From Zarea fungicola (taxonomy: Eukaryota > Ascomycota > Sordariomycetes > Hypocreales > Cordycipitaceae): a stretch of DNA of 64,000 nt. The position numbers were made by a program, and so were the translations under genes. The notes below the pieces were generated by a model, which was given only the letters and a program-made list of their open reading frames with translations, was not told the DNA's origin and did not search any database. The stretch covers positions 91,619 through 155,618 of the forward strand of contig FWCC01000346.1 in NCBI GenBank assembly GCA_900169235.1, read 5' to 3'. Shown here piece by piece: positions 1 through 12,097 of this stretch (the first letter of the stretch is position 1; each line of letters begins with the position of its first letter).

Positions 1-1682
1 TGCGCCACCGCATCGTCACCATTGTCGGAAAGGAGGACGGTCTTGGTGTCGAGTGTCTGCGTGGCTCTGGTCTCATTGCCGGTGCCACCAGCCGTGCCTA
101 CAACGACATCTTCACCGTGACCCTCGTTACCTGCCGTTCCGTCGGTATCGGTGCCTACCTGGTCCGTCTTGGTCAGCGTGCTGTCCAGATTGAGGGTCAG
201 CCCATCATCCTCACTGGTGCCCCCGCTCTCAACAACCTCCTGGGTCGCGAAGTCTACACCTCTAACCTGCAGCTCGGTGGTACTCAGATCATGTACCGCA
301 ACGGTGTCTCTCACATGACTGCCAATGACGACTTTGAAGGTGTCTCCCGCATCGTTGAGTGGATGTCGTACGTTCCCGAGAAGCGCAACGCTCCCATTCC
401 CGTCAGCCCTAGCACTGACAGCTGGGACCGCGACATTACCTTTTTCCCTCCCCAGAAGCAGCCTTATGACGTCCGCCATCTCATCTCCGGAAAGCAGGAC
501 GAGACTGGCTTCCAGAGCGGTCTCTTTGACAAGGACTCGTTTGTTGAGACTCTTGGCGGCTGGGCCCGCACTGTTGTTGTTGGTCGTGCTCGTCTCGGCG
601 GTATCCCCATGGGTGTTATTGCGGTCGAGACTCGCAGCGTGGAGAATACCACCCCTGCTGACCCTGCCAACCCCGACAGTATCGAGCAGGTCAGCAACGA
701 GGCTGGTGGTGTCTGGTACCCCAACTCTGCCTTTAAGACTGCCCAGGCCATCAACGACTTTAACCATGGTGAGCAGCTGCCTCTGATGATTCTCGCCAAC
801 TGGCGTGGTTTCTCTGGTGGTCAGCGTGACATGTACAACGAGGTCCTCAAGTACGGTTCGTACATTGTCGATGCCCTCGTCAAGTACGAGCAGCCCATCT
901 TTGTCTACATTCCTCCCCATGGCGAGCTGCGTGGTGGTTCTTGGGTCGTTGTTGATCCCACGATCAACCCCACCGTCATGGAGATGTACGCCGATACCGA
1001 GGCGCGCGGTGGTGTCCTCGAGCCCGAGGGTATGATTGGTATCAAGTACCGCAAGGAGAAGCAGCTGGAGACGATGGCGCGCATGGACGCCACGTACGCC
1101 CAGCTGAAGAAGAACCTGGCCGACCCCGAGATCAGCAAGGCGGAGGCCGAGGAGACCAAGGCCAAGATGGTGGCCCGCGAGCGACAGTTGCTCCCTGTGT
1201 ACTCGCAGATTGCCATTCAGTTTGCCGATCTCCACGACCGTGCCGGCCGCATGAAGGCCAAGGGCACGATCCGCGAGGTGCTCGACTGGTCCAACGCGCG
1301 CCGCTTCTTCTACTGGCGTGTGCGCCGCCGTCTCAGCGAAGAGTACATGCTGCGCCACATGTCGAGCAGCACGCTCTCGGCCAACCAAAAGGAGTCGGTG
1401 GCCAAGGCCAGCGCCGTCCGCGAGCGCAACCTGCAGCTGCTCCAGAGCTGGTCGGGCATCACTGCCTGGGACAGCAACGATCAGGCCGTGGCGGAGTGGT
1501 ACGAGAAGGAGCGCAAGGCGATTGGCGAGAAGGTGGAGACGCTCAAGGCAGAGAAGTTGGCGACGGAGCTGGCCGAGGTTGTGCGCCGCAACAAGGAGGC
1601 TGGTTTCAAGGGTGTGCGGGAGGTTCTTCGGGTCATGCCTCTGGAAGAGCGTGATGCTATTCTCCGATTCCTGAAGGAATAG
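1..1682 (+). CDS. ACC1: Acetyl-CoA carboxylase, C-terminal part (5' truncated by window edge)
   Basis: Makes malonyl-CoA from acetyl-CoA in the cytosol, the committed step of fatty-acid synthesis. The reading frame is open from the first base, with the first full codon at position 3, and stops with TAG at 1680-1682. About 559 residues are visible. They contain the carboxyltransferase region: the [17 protein letters not shown] and [12 protein letters not shown] segments near the start, the [17 protein letters not shown] and [18 protein letters not shown] segments in the middle, and a charged helical tail. Fungal ACC is about 2,200-2,300 residues, so roughly the last quarter is here; the biotin carboxylase and biotin carrier parts lie outside the window. 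No intron is seen. Codon use is strongly biased to C/G-ending codons, as in highly expressed housekeeping genes. Identification is secure. Confidence 0.97.
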   Translation, partial: RHRIVTIVGKEDGLGVECLRGSGLIAGATSRAYNDIFTVTLVTCRSVGIGAYLVRLGQRAVQIEGQPIILTGAPALNNLLGREVYTSNLQLGGTQIMYRNGVSHMTANDDFEGVSRIVEWMSYVPEKRNAPIPVSPSTDSWDRDITFFPPQKQPYDVRHLISGKQDETGFQSGLFDKDSFVETLGGWARTVVVGRARLGGIPMGVIAVETRSVENTTPADPANPDSIEQVSNEAGGVWYPNSAFKTAQAINDFNHGEQLPLMILANWRGFSGGQRDMYNEVLKYGSYIVDALVKYEQPIFVYIPPHGELRGGSWVVVDPTINPTVMEMYADTEARGGVLEPEGMIGIKYRKEKQLETMARMDATYAQLKKNLADPEISKAEAEETKAKMVARERQLLPVYSQIAIQFADLHDRAGRMKAKGTIREVLDWSNARRFFYWRVRRRLSEEYMLRHMSSSTLSANQKESVAKASAVRERNLQLLQSWSGITAWDSNDQAVAEWYEKERKAIGEKVETLKAEKLATELAEVVRRNKEAGFKGVREVLRVMPLEERDAILRFLKE

Positions 1683-2388
1683 GAGACGGAACAAAAGAAG
1701 ATGGCATATAAAACAACAACCCCTTAGTAATGATTGCTTTTTAGAATGGCGGATTGTACGACGCTCAACGTATTTTTCGTCTTGTTTGTTTAGTTTATGA
1801 ATTGTTTATGTTTATTCCATAGCTTTATACACTTTATGTTTGACTCGGTCTTTATTCTTGTGCGTAGATTGTTCTGCTATCAAGTTTTGCTTGGTGTCGG
1901 CCGTGCTGTAACTTGATCAATATGAAGCAAGTTGGTCGGATGTAATTTGGCTTGTAGAGATTTCCCTTTTGCATCTCGTCTGTCTCCTGGTCTGGAGATT
2001 TATGAATATATTGTTTTCTTTTTAAAACATAAGAATGCGTATTTATAAATGTGGTGAGATTATATTAATCAACTCGCTTTTGTACGCTCTATCCAGCGAC
2101 CATTATCTAATCCTGCCATGCCATCTCGACGAGCCATGAAAATAACAGGGTAATATATTTTATTGTACACTCGGTTCGTTGCATGGACTGTTTGAAAGCA
2201 GTCCAACCAACAAACATGTAATTTTTTCACAGTCTCTTACAAGCTCCTCCTTGGTTTATGTGTCTTGTCTTTAAAAAAATTCCAAGCAACACACATGATG
2301 TCTTTTTCACCGTCTCCTCTTACAAAAGCTCGTCCTTTTTTTTTTTTTTTTGCTTCTTGTCTAGAACAGTCGGCCATGCTCATTTTGC
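1683..2388. other. Intergenic, convergent 3' regions
   Basis: AT-rich spacer between the converging ACC1 and BolA-like genes. It contains T-rich tracts, including a 14-base run of T near 2338-2351, and nothing that looks coding. It probably holds the 3' UTRs and polyadenylation signals of both genes. Confidence 0.6.
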
Positions 2389-2847
2389 TCAAGCATCAGG
2401 GACCTTTGTGCGAATCTGCACGCCGTGCCACGTCTTGACCACGTCGCCGAGCGCGGCATTGACCATGCGCTGCTGCTTGAGTATCGTCTGGCCCTTGAAG
2501 GCGTCCGAGGCAATCTCAATGGCGTACATGCTGCCGCAGCCGCCCGACACGTCCTGCACGAGGATCTCGGTCGGGTGCAGCTTGTCGACGAGGAGCTTGG
2601 CGATGGCGGCCTCGGCCTCGGTCATGGAGGGGACTTCCTCGACGGCGGGAGCGGAGGGGGCGGCGGCGGCCGAGTATGCTCGTCGTTGTTGATGTGTGGC
2701 TATCGTGTGGTTGATTGGATTGCGGAAAAGATGTCTAGGTTGGCTCACGGCTCGGCTCGCGGCTGTGATGTGGCGGGTGGCGAGGCGAGGCGCTGTGAGG
2801 ACGGCTGCGCGCCGGCAGCAGGCTGCGCAGATGAGTGATGGCTGCAT
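2389..2847 (-). CDS. BolA-like protein, probably mitochondrial (BOLA3/Aim1 type)
   Basis: Intronless 152-residue protein. Residues 1 to about 60 are rich in Arg, Ala and Ser with almost no acidic residues and look like a mitochondrial targeting sequence. The BolA domain occupies about residues 75-150, with the invariant-type SGGCGSMYAIEI strand (including the Cys) and the FKGQTILKQQRMVNAAL helix. BolA proteins of this type work with monothiol glutaredoxins and the late mitochondrial iron-sulfur assembly machinery. The start at 2847 is the only Met that precedes the presequence. An organellar role is inferred from the N-terminus and the family. It converges on ACC1 with no shared bases. Confidence 0.88.
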   Translation of the reverse strand: MQPSLICAACCRRAAVLTAPRLATRHITAASRAVSQPRHLFRNPINHTIATHQQRRAYSAAAAPSAPAVEEVPSMTEAEAAIAKLLVDKLHPTEILVQDVSGGCGSMYAIEIASDAFKGQTILKQQRMVNAALGDVVKTWHGVQIRTKVPDA

Positions 2848-5800
2848 TGTGTGGATTGGATTGGACTGGATGTCGTTGGAATAAGAGTTTCTTGTCTGGA
2901 TCGTGTTGGAATGATGGAATACTAATCATGGCTCGTTCGCTGGTGGTTGTGGATTTGCCGCAGAGGCTTTTTGGTGGGTCTGTGATTAGCAATCTGGTGA
3001 TGGGAATTGGGTTCACTGGCGATTGGAAGGAGGTATGCAAATGGTCAAGTATATGAAGAAGGAAAAAATTAAATAATTGAAGAGATTTGAATCTGCTGCA
3101 AATGCGCCTTGAAGATGTAATTGAAGATGTAATTGCCGACCTATTTGGGTTCAACGTAGCTCCTGGTGCTGCCGTGGTACTTGTTTCGCTCCTACAGCCT
3201 TATCTTGGAGATTCATCGACACCACCATTGAATGGCAACGTTGACACATCCAAGAAACAACAAAGTCGACTAGTTTGCGAGAATTGGAAAGCAGAACAGG
3301 ATTCCAAAACATCCCATGTGCCGTCTGCTTCCAAGCACCCCACCAGCGCCGTCTCTCCGCTGCCAGTCTTGGACAAACGCACTCCATCGTTTTGCATCAA
3401 TCTTTCAACCGTCTTCGCCACCCTCATCAACACTCAGCGCCAGCTTTGTCGTTCGGCATGTTGTATTCTCCGCCCGGCGCAACCTCACTTCCAACCTGCC
3501 GCATTGAGCGCCAGGACTAGTCGAGCTGTCGGTCCACAACCCATACATGGCTCCAACAAACAATAATGGCGCCATATTATTACAAAGAGATTAATTAAGT
3601 TGACAAGGAAAGGAACGAGCTGGCGGAGACGAGCACCCACCCTAGCTGCTAAATACTCTACTGCCGCCAAGTCCAAAGAGGAAGCTGCCTCGGGCCACCT
3701 GCATTGAGCCATGCCATCCTCCCAGCAAGTCAAGGAAAAAGAAGAGATGGATCATCGCTCCCATTTTTACGCTTAATTACTCGTTCGTCCGACCCGTTGA
3801 TGTGTTGCCTTGCTGTAACGCTGCAACATTGCAACGCTCATATGCTGTGGTGGAGTGTTTCATAGGCCTGGTCGCGCAATTGGAGCGTATCGAGGCTATG
3901 AGAAATCGATCGATTCCATCGTACCTAGCAAAGTAACGGACAAATCCCATCAATTGCGTGTGGGCGCCGGTCGCGGGCAACAAACAAGACCACCCTGTCT
4001 TCACCAGGCTAGACCAGGTCAGACCGACATGGGTCCTCGCAGATATCGACACGCTTGTGGTACCTTTGTGTCTACAGAGGCGGAGCAAAACCTGCAGCCA
4101 AGAACGCCGGGGTACGAAAGTACTCAACTCAACTGCATCGTTGTTGGGGGCTTGGGGGCCTTGTTCACCCGGCATGTCTGTACGTAAACGACTTGTATCT
4201 CTGCCGTCTGCGGTCCATAGAAAGAGGAGGCGCCGTTATTACCAAATGGCTTTCGGCGGGGCGAAGCGCATCGGCCTGCAGCAGACAGTGATGCGCACCT
4301 TTTCGAAATGAAGCTGCTGGCTGGAGCACACTGGGTAAGCAATGGGTAGCGTCGGGTGCTGTGATACTTGACTCGCCCATGACCTGGTCAGAACTCTACA
4401 CCGCCGGGCCGACTATTTTCTGAGGAGAAAAAGAAAAACATCCAGTCGGGTGTCATGGTCCCCGTGCAAGCATGCGATAACAAACAGTTGCGGTGGTCTG
4501 TGTCGCTTCCGCCCAGCACAATCTCACAGATGTGGCGCTACAGAAGTCCCCTCCCGCCGCCTCTTCTTAGGCGACTTCCTGTCTTGTCACAACAGCAACG
4601 GACTGGGAGTCAACAAGAGTAAGCTCTGCCAGACTCGCTTGGCCACTGCCAACTCAGGCTGCAGAAAGTAATTTACAATTGCATAATAATGCAGTAAACT
4701 TGTGGGGTCATCCTTGGCCTGCTGTCTGCTGCAGACCGCGACAGTGTCTCACCTAATCGCACGGAGCCTCAGCTATGCCGCCTTTGTCAATCCTGGTGAC
4801 TACTAGTTAGTACAGGCACCTGCAACTGGCAGCAGACACCGTCGCTGAGAAGCATGATTGTTCTGCGACTAACCAGTAACAATCACGCAGCCGATGTTCT
4901 CGCGTTGTCTCGGTCATTGTCCTTGGTCTTTGATAGCGCAGCCAATGATTCAACCTTATTGCATTTGTCCCCTGAAGCCGTGCGAGTTGCTAGACCCAAC
5001 AAGGCAAGCAGGGACAGGTCCCCGCACGGGGCGCATCCACATGTCCAGGAACACAGAACTCAATGGATCGAGAGCCCAGAGGTCACGTTGGAGAAGTTCT
5101 GACCCCAGCACCAGAAACTGTCCGTCTGCCGTCCGCCTGTCGTCTGCCACTGACCGCTGCTCCCTCGCAAGCGGATGCGTGCAAGGGACTAAAGCAATGC
5201 CTGCCAGCAACGAAGCCTGACTCTATTTTGCCAGAGAGCGGACGGTGGCAACAAGGAATGGCAACCCAACCAACCGACCTTGAGCCTAGCACGATTTCCT
5301 CCCCCACACCTCTAGGTCTTGCTGGGCTGAACTTTGGAGCCACTGAGCGCTAATGCCTACTAGTTGGCTAGTTGGAGATGGCAGCAGTTTAGCTCCGGCC
5401 GGTACCACAGGGCCGAGACGTTCTGTAGATTATGCGGAGCAACTTTCGTCCATGAGAAGAGTGAGTGGACGTAAGGAAACAGGTCAGAACTTGCCGTGCC
5501 GGTTGGCAAATGGCAAGAAACCAACTATAAGTCGCCACACCTCTCTGAGCAGCAATTGCGGCTACGGCATTTGGTAGAGACGACGGCACTTTACACCACA
5601 AGACCAAGCAAGGCAGTACCAAGGAACCAACTACCAGTAAAGCCCAACCAGGGAAAGCAAGGTCATGGCGAAGCAAGTACTCGGCTTCCTGGCCGCACAG
5701 GGCTAGGAAAAAGGTTCGGCAGACAATGCAATAGCCACGTCGGGAAACTTAATATCAGGTATTGGTTAGTGCCTTGAGTCCTTGACCACAACAAAATGGC

Positions 5801-6501
5801 GCACAAACCGGGTGGCAATAAAAATCTTGTAGCCTCGGTGGCACCACATGCCGTGCAACCCCGTACCTGCTGGCCGCAGGCCCTCACCCACCTGGCCCAA
5901 TGTCTCTTGAGATTATGGACATGCAGCTTCCAAATGGGGTAGGTGAGTGGTGGAAAGCCAAGTCTAAGCGGCGCCAGCCCATGGACAAAGGGGGTTAGGG
6001 CCGCCCGCACAACTAGTCTCCGCGCCATACAAGATTGCTTTTGGAGGCACCGCCTGTGCCTTGTCCTGAGCTGTCCATACTATTGCCGTTTTTCGTGGCC
6101 AATCTCCTCTAGGGCGCCAGAGGCTATCTCGCGACCTGCCCAGACGGGCCTATACTGCACATGCATTGTACGCCATGGTGGAGATCATGGAGGGTCACCT
6201 TGCATTCTGGCTGGCCATGCCCCCAGCCGCGACGGCCTGGCTCGCCTGCATATGCATTGCAGGTGGACGCACAGCTGGAGTGGGTATTACTGGGCTGGAT
6301 GCATTGATGGAAGAAATAGACTGAGGAGGTCATGGCCGCCCAACTATATAGCTGCCATTGCGTCCACGACCTTGCCCCTGGAAGAGTATCGAGGCCGTCA
6401 TACTCTCGTTCTTTCTCTCTCCCCGGATCGACGTGGTACCAATTGTCGCTTGCCGCTTCTAGTCTCTCTCTGTATACCTCTCAGCACCAAACGTCGGCAA
6501 C
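2848..6501. other. Long intergenic region upstream of the subtilisin gene
   Basis: About 3.65 kb with only short, unrelated open frames on both strands, none with recognisable motifs, consistent splice structure or codon bias. I see no transposon ends or long repeats. The last 150-200 bases before 6502 are pyrimidine-rich and preceded by a TATA-like element, as expected for a regulated fungal promoter. A long non-coding RNA or a poorly conserved small gene cannot be excluded. Confidence 0.5.
6344..6351 (+). promoter_or_regulatory. TATA-like box of the subtilisin gene
   Basis: The sequence CTATATAG lies about 150 bases before the ATG at 6502, followed by a CT-rich stretch typical of fungal transcription starts. 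Placement and composition only; not proven. Confidence 0.4.
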
Positions 6502-9316
6502 ATGGTTAGGACCTCTGGGCTCCTGACCCTCCTGGCGACCGCCACCACGGCGGTCATTGCCCAGGCCGAGATCCCCAAGCCTGCTGCTCCTCAAGCCATC
6601 CAGGGCGCCTACATTGTTGAATTCGAAGACGGACATGTGTGTGGACTCTTTGCAGGCTTGATTTGCCTGGGGGGAAATAATACTGACTTTACACTAGGAC
6701 CGCGCGGCTGCCCTCTCGGCCGTCCAACAAGACGCCACCACCCGCCTGGACCTCAACTTTGAGCTCTTCAATGGCGTGTCTATTCAACTCAACGACGTCA
6801 AGACTGCCGAGGAAAAGGCAGAGAAGCTCGCTGCTCTTCCTGCTGTGAAGCACATCTGGCCCGTTGTTAAAGTGCCTCGACCAAACCCCAAGATCGAGTG
6901 GGTCGCCACCCAGGGCCTCGACGAGCTGGTCAAGATTGCCCCCTCTGGCAAGCTAAACTCGCGCGCAAAGGCCGATCAGCTCACTAGCGCTCAGCGCATG
7001 GGCCAGATTGAGAAGCTGCGCGCCAAGGGTTTCAAGGGTCGTGGCATCAAGATTGCTGTCGTTGACACCGGTGTAAGTTTGGACCCCTCCGCCGATTGAT
7101 TCATTGTGAGACCCCCTGACTCATGGTTGTCCGATTAGATCGACTACACCCACCCCGCCCTCGGCAATGGGTGCTTTGGCGAAGGCTGCCTGGTTGCGTA
7201 CGGCTACGATCTTGTCGGTGACCACTACGGCACTGATGGTGACTACACGCCCAAGCCCGACAATGACCCCATGGACTGTGGCGGTCACGGCAGTCACGTT
7301 GCCGGCATCATTGCCGCCCAGGAGAACCCCTACAACTTTACTGGTGTCGCTCCCGATGCGACGCTCGGCGCTTTCCGTGTCTTTGGCTGCCAGGGCTCCA
7401 CGGGAACTGATGTTCTCATTGCTGCCTTTAACAAGGCCTACCAGGCCGGCTCGGACATCATCAGTGCCTCCATCGGTGGCCCTGCGGGCTGGATGGACGA
7501 GCCCTGGGCCCTGAGCGTTTCTCGCATCGTCGCCCGTGGCGTTCCCTGCACCATTGCTGCCGGTAACGAGGGCACTGATGGCCTCTTCTACCCCAGCAGC
7601 GGCTCCAGCGGAAACGGCGTGGTGTCCATTGCCTCTTTCGACAACACGGACACGCCCGTGCTCTCCAACATTGACTACTACTCGGTCGACGGCGGCGCCA
7701 AGCAGGAGTTTCTGGTCACATCCTCGTCCAACGACAATTGGGATGGCGTCAACCTGGATCTCTGGGCAGGTAGCTACGACGTGAACAAGACCAACGACGG
7801 CTGCGACCCGTACCCTGCCGACACGCCTGATCTCAGCCAGAAGGTTGTGCTGGTCCACAGAGGCAGTTGCAGCTTTGTGCAAAAGGCGCAAAATGCCCAG
7901 GCCGCCGGCGCTCAGTACCTGATTGTCTACAACAACCAGCCCGGCACCGTGAGCATGGATCTGACCGGTGTCACCATCAAGGGCGCCAGCGTGGTCACTA
8001 CGGAGCAAGGTGCTGCCTTTATTGCTCTGCTCAAGGCTGGCAAGAAGGTTACCGTCTACATGAACAGCAGTGCCAAGAGCGGCAAGTCTCTTGCTGAAGG
8101 CCCCAACACTGTCACCGGTGGTGCTCTTAGCTACTACACCACCTGGGGTCCCACCTGGGAGCTCAACGTCAAGCCCGATGTTGGTGCCCCTGGTGGCAAC
8201 ATTCTGTCGACGTACCCCGTCGCCAAGGGCTCGTACGCTGTCGAGTCGGGCACGTCAATGGCCACCCCCTTTACCGCGGGATCGATTGCTCTGCTTTTGG
8301 AGATTCGCGGCAAGAAGACGAGCCCTGCCACGATTACCAACCTGCTCTCTGCCAATGCCAACCCGCAGCTGTTCAACGACAACACGCAGTTCTACAACCA
8401 ACTCGCTCCCGTGCCCCAGCAGGGCGCTGGTCTGATCCAGGTCTACGATGCCGCCTACGCCACGACTCTGCTGGAGCCTTCCAACCTTGCCTTTAACGAC
8501 ACGGCCAACCTGATCAAGAAGCTCACGTTTAAGCTGAGCAACACTGGCAACAAGCCTGTGACGTACAATGTCGGCCAGGTCTCGGCCATTACCATGTACT
8601 CTCTGGCCGCCAGTGGCAGCCAGGTGCAGCCCTTCCCCAACGATGCCGTCGACGCGTACGCCAAGCTGAGCTTCAGCAAGGACAAAGTTACTCTTGCCCC
8701 TGGCGCTTCCGCCTCGGTTGATGTCAGCGCCACTCCTCCCAATGGTGTTGATGTCAAGCGCCTGCCTGTCTGGTCCGGCTATGTTACGATCAACGGCACA
8801 GACGGTACCTCTCTGTCGATGCCCTACCAGGGTGTTTCTGGCTCGATGCTGGCCTCGACCGTGCTCGACTCGGACAATGCCTGGATTGCCCTCAGCGGCG
8901 ACAAGAACAGCGCGCCCGTGACGGCCAACCAGACCTTTACCCTCCCCAAGCAGGGTGCTGGCGGTGACAACGGAAAGCTGCCCGCCTTTGTGGTGGCGCT
9001 CTCTCTGGGCTCCAAGAACGTGACAGGATTCCTGCAGCCGATGACGACGTGCCCTCCCAACTCGACGTACGAGTACAAGGGATTCAAGACGATTGGGCAG
9101 CCCTCGACGTTCCCCGCTCTGTACAACAGCCGCGCGGTGCCGGGCGCCTTTCTCAACAATGGCGGGTGGGATGGTTCGCTCAACGACGGCAGCTATGCGC
9201 CGGCTGGCAAGTACCGCCTGATTGTGCGTGCTCTGCGCGTGTTTGGCAACCCCAACAAGGACAGCGACTGGGACACTGCCATTTCTCCGGGTTTCAAGAT
9301 TAAGTATTCTACCTAA
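6502..9316 (+). CDS. Secreted subtilisin-like serine protease with PA domain (Pr1C/Vpr-like)
   Basis: Extracellular S8A endopeptidase. Three exons by eye: 6502-6636, 6698-7072 and 7139-9316, with introns of 61 and 66 bases carrying CTGAC-type branch sites. The product is about 895 residues. In order: signal peptide (about 1-20, ending in an AVIA-QA cleavage context), inhibitor-like propeptide, then catalytic Asp in VVDTGIDYTHPALG across the second intron, catalytic His in GGHGSHVAGI, a PA (protease-associated) insert, and catalytic Ser in SGTSMATPFTAG. An Fn3-like C-terminal region follows. The length and PA insertion fit the Vpr/Pr1C class, which in insect-pathogenic and mycoparasitic fungi degrades cuticle or host proteins. 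Codon bias is strong, suggesting high expression when induced. The triad looks intact. Confidence 0.93.
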
Positions 9317-10369
9317 ATGGGGAAGAGCGAGGATGAAGAAATTGTAAAAAGGGATTCATGAAGAAACATGTATAAAGGAATTCATGAGCGAGACGAACAC
9401 ATACATATACATACACACACAGAGAGAGACGGTGTCGTCTCATTATATTTTACCCTCCTTATATACTGAGTATTTATATTGTTTTACTTAAAACCACATT
9501 CAGGTTCACTCTTTCTCTAAATCAGTGGTACATTATAGAAGCTACACACGGCTTCTCAAGTTGGTGGTTTCCGGGCTCCTACACTGGGTAAAGATGCCCT
9601 ATCGCGGTACTTGGCTGTCGCCTATCTGCAGGTAATGTTATTGCCGCCATGTCTTAATAGTGGCTTTGCCTTTAGGAAAGAGTTGCTCGGCCCGTCCCGC
9701 TTATGAGTTGCTGCAGAGCATGTATGGCAATGCATTGTACAGCTTTACCCATGTACCTTGGATTTGTATATTGATACTTGTCTAGCTAAAACCACTACTT
9801 TAGCTGCCGTTGCTGCTTTTCGGCTCATCTCTTCGAGCCTGCGCTCGGCAATCCGCATCTTTAGGCACTGTATCGCCAATCAGGCCACATTCTCGCAGAG
9901 TAGATGTAAGCATAATCCCATCTAGAGATATGCACCTAAAAACCAAAACAACCGTCTGTCCGCGAACCAATTCCCCTTTGATGACAGTCGAGCATCACAT
10001 CACCAACCCTCCCCTCTGCTCACGCGCGACATTCACCGACACATGGAAACTAACCCATCCATTTCCTCGGTTTCAACGCTCTATGGATGCATGCAAGTAA
10101 ACCTATTGCCGAGTCAATAAACAGAGTAATTTCAGTAGCCGACTAACCATGTTCCAGGCCGTTGCTTCTGACAGCACCAAGGACAGGCTCGTTTTGAACC
10201 AGATGGTGCCTCTCAAGGAGGACTCTGGCAAAGCCTGATGGCGTAGCGAAATAGCGGATTTGGCTTTTGTTCTTCAATTACGATGTAAAGTATTCATTTC
10301 TCTATATAGGCCATCTACCCCTGCATTTCCATAGCTGGCTTCGTAATAGCAAGCCACCCAACGTATGCA
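9317..10369. other. Intergenic between convergent genes
   Basis: About 1 kb of 3' sequence shared by the subtilisin and the glutamine-synthetase-like gene. It holds a CA/TA/GA-rich simple-sequence patch near 9399-9436 and no convincing open frame. Confidence 0.5.
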
Positions 10370-11800
10370 CTAGAATTGCTCTAAATATTGCTTTATCCTG
10401 TCCTCCTTCGTCTCCTTCCCAAACCCATCGACTTCCATCGACTTTACATACAAGTAAAGAGAAAGCAGACCATCGGAAAGGTACTGGTTCAGAGAGTGAT
10501 CCAGCATCAAAAAGTTCAAGGCCTCCGACAGACTCTTGGGGATTGGCTCGACCAAGCCGTATCGGTCCGTCTCGCGGGACTCTCGGTCACAGGAAAGCAT
10601 AGCACCCGCTAATACGGGGCAGTCTTGCCAAAGCAACTCGGTCTTTCTTGTCAGCCCATCTACACCGGCCAAAATGCTGGCCGCCGTAAACAAGTACGGA
10701 TTGGCAGTGGCGTCCAGCATGCGAAGCTCCCAGTGCTGGTCGTTGACCTTGCGCACAGGCAAGTCTCGATTTTCGGTTCCGAATCCCACCCATTCTCCGA
10801 CACCATCTGATCTGACGCGAATGTAGCTATCGTAGCTGGCCATACCGAATGCGCAGAGAGCTTTCGTATGGTCAAGAATGCCAGCGAGGAAGTGGTCCGG
10901 CGCGGGTGCCAGATTGTCTACTGAGATGTGTAGATGGATGCCATTCGTTGGGCATGCGACAGGGTCTTTGTGTGCGTCGCTGATTGTTGGGTTTGGCGTC
11001 ATTGTTGCTTTGATGTTGTGGCGAACACAGATGGTACGGATGGTTTCCTGGGCGATGATTAAAGAGTCAACAGCGGCGAGGGGGGACTCGGGACTGAGTG
11101 CAATCTCTATTTGGTCTCGGGTTTCAGTGTGAAAGTGTTGGATATCGACGCCCGATATCTGAAGACAATGAATGATCTCCTCCACAATGTCGAGCATTTT
11201 GCCTCGCAGACCAGCTGTGGTTTGGTAGCTGGTGAGACGATCGAGCTGTTTCAGAGGCAGAAACTGCTCGCCGTCTAGGACCATGAATTCAATTTCGAAC
11301 CCAGCAAGAGCCTTGCTGCCACAATCGGCATCCAGACGGTGCAAAGCACGGGTCAGAAGCGTGCGTGGGCATTTGCCAAACGGATCACTGGCCTCTCTGT
11401 GCTTGACAAAACACATGACGGACGCATGATTCGGTTTGAAGCCGCACACGCGAAGCGAAGACCAGTCGGCAACCAGGCTCCAAGTCTCAATCTCGTTTCC
11501 TGGGGGAAAGTCTTTGCGATGCTTGGTGACGGGTATGATCATGCTCACTTGAGGGACAAGGTACTCTTCTCCTTGCGCGAGCTGGAGACATCGTTTCAGC
11601 GGAAGGAATCTGGTGCGAAGGATACCCGAGTAATCGATCCAATGTAAACGAATGTATTCTACCTCCGCATTCGCCGAGAGGAAATTTACAAGTCGCTTCT
11701 CGTCTTCCATCATGATGGGGCGCCTGCCATTTGCGTTGCTCTGGATGTTGGATGTGAGAAACGGCTGATCAGCCTCACCGACGTTTCTCACATCCAACAT
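10370..11800 (-). CDS. Glutamine-synthetase-like protein (GS-II catalytic fold)
   Basis: Single open frame of 476 codons. Residues about 45-140 form the N-terminal beta-grasp region (EYIRLHWIDYSGILRTRFLP). The catalytic barrel runs from about 165 to 470 and includes the metal-binding FEIEF strand, QIEIALSP, NGIHLHISVDN and an ELRMLDATANPYL segment near the usual glutamate-binding Arg. It resembles fungal GS-like and gamma-glutamyl-amide ligase-like proteins rather than the canonical ~360-residue fungal GlnA, so the natural substrate may be an amine other than ammonia. That is inference. The first Met (11800) lies inside a 22-base inverted repeat; Met30/31 (11713, 11710) is an alternative start that puts the repeat in the 5' leader. 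Confidence 0.8.
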   Translation of the reverse strand: MLDVRNVGEADQPFLTSNIQSNANGRRPIMMEDEKRLVNFLSANAEVEYIRLHWIDYSGILRTRFLPLKRCLQLAQGEEYLVPQVSMIIPVTKHRKDFPPGNEIETWSLVADWSSLRVCGFKPNHASVMCFVKHREASDPFGKCPRTLLTRALHRLDADCGSKALAGFEIEFMVLDGEQFLPLKQLDRLTSYQTTAGLRGKMLDIVEEIIHCLQISGVDIQHFHTETRDQIEIALSPESPLAAVDSLIIAQETIRTICVRHNIKATMTPNPTISDAHKDPVACPTNGIHLHISVDNLAPAPDHFLAGILDHTKALCAFGMASYDSYIRVRSDGVGEWVGFGTENRDLPVRKVNDQHWELRMLDATANPYLFTAASILAGVDGLTRKTELLWQDCPVLAGAMLSCDRESRETDRYGLVEPIPKSLSEALNFLMLDHSLNQYLSDGLLSLYLYVKSMEVDGFGKETKEDRIKQYLEQF

Positions 11801-11803
11801 CCA
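11742..11803. repeat. Perfect 22-base inverted repeat over the start of the GS-like gene
   Basis: Arms 11742-11763 and 11782-11803 are exact reverse complements, separated by an 18-base loop that itself contains the palindrome CTGATCAG. The right arm includes the first in-frame ATG of the GS-like gene. In RNA it would form a very stable hairpin in the leader or at the extreme N-terminus. Confidence 0.9.
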
Positions 11804-12097
11804 ATCACGAGATGCATTGTCACGTGATGGAGAGATACGAACAAGACAATTTTCCCCATGAATTATGAAAGAACAAGTATATGTTTGCTTCTCTGATATT
11901 GCGTGCCATGATTTATCCGCAACGGGCGCTGGCGACGTCGCCGAGGCGCTACTAGGAAATGGTGTTGAAACTCGGTTTCAACTTGCGCGTCTAGCACGCA
12001 ATTTATAATACTCTAGCACGGCGCCTCATTCGGGAGCCAAAAAAATAAAATTCCCAAGCCCATCGCCAGCAAGTAAACAGAACAAAGCAGTTCCTCG

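Noticed and set aside
3777..5353. Several 80-130 codon frames on both strands
   Set aside because: No motifs, no splice logic, no codon bias; mutually overlapping in opposite strands.
7121..8008. 295-codon minus-strand frame
   Set aside because: Lies opposite the subtilisin exon 3; low-complexity Val/Gly/Ala shadow of strong plus-strand codon bias.
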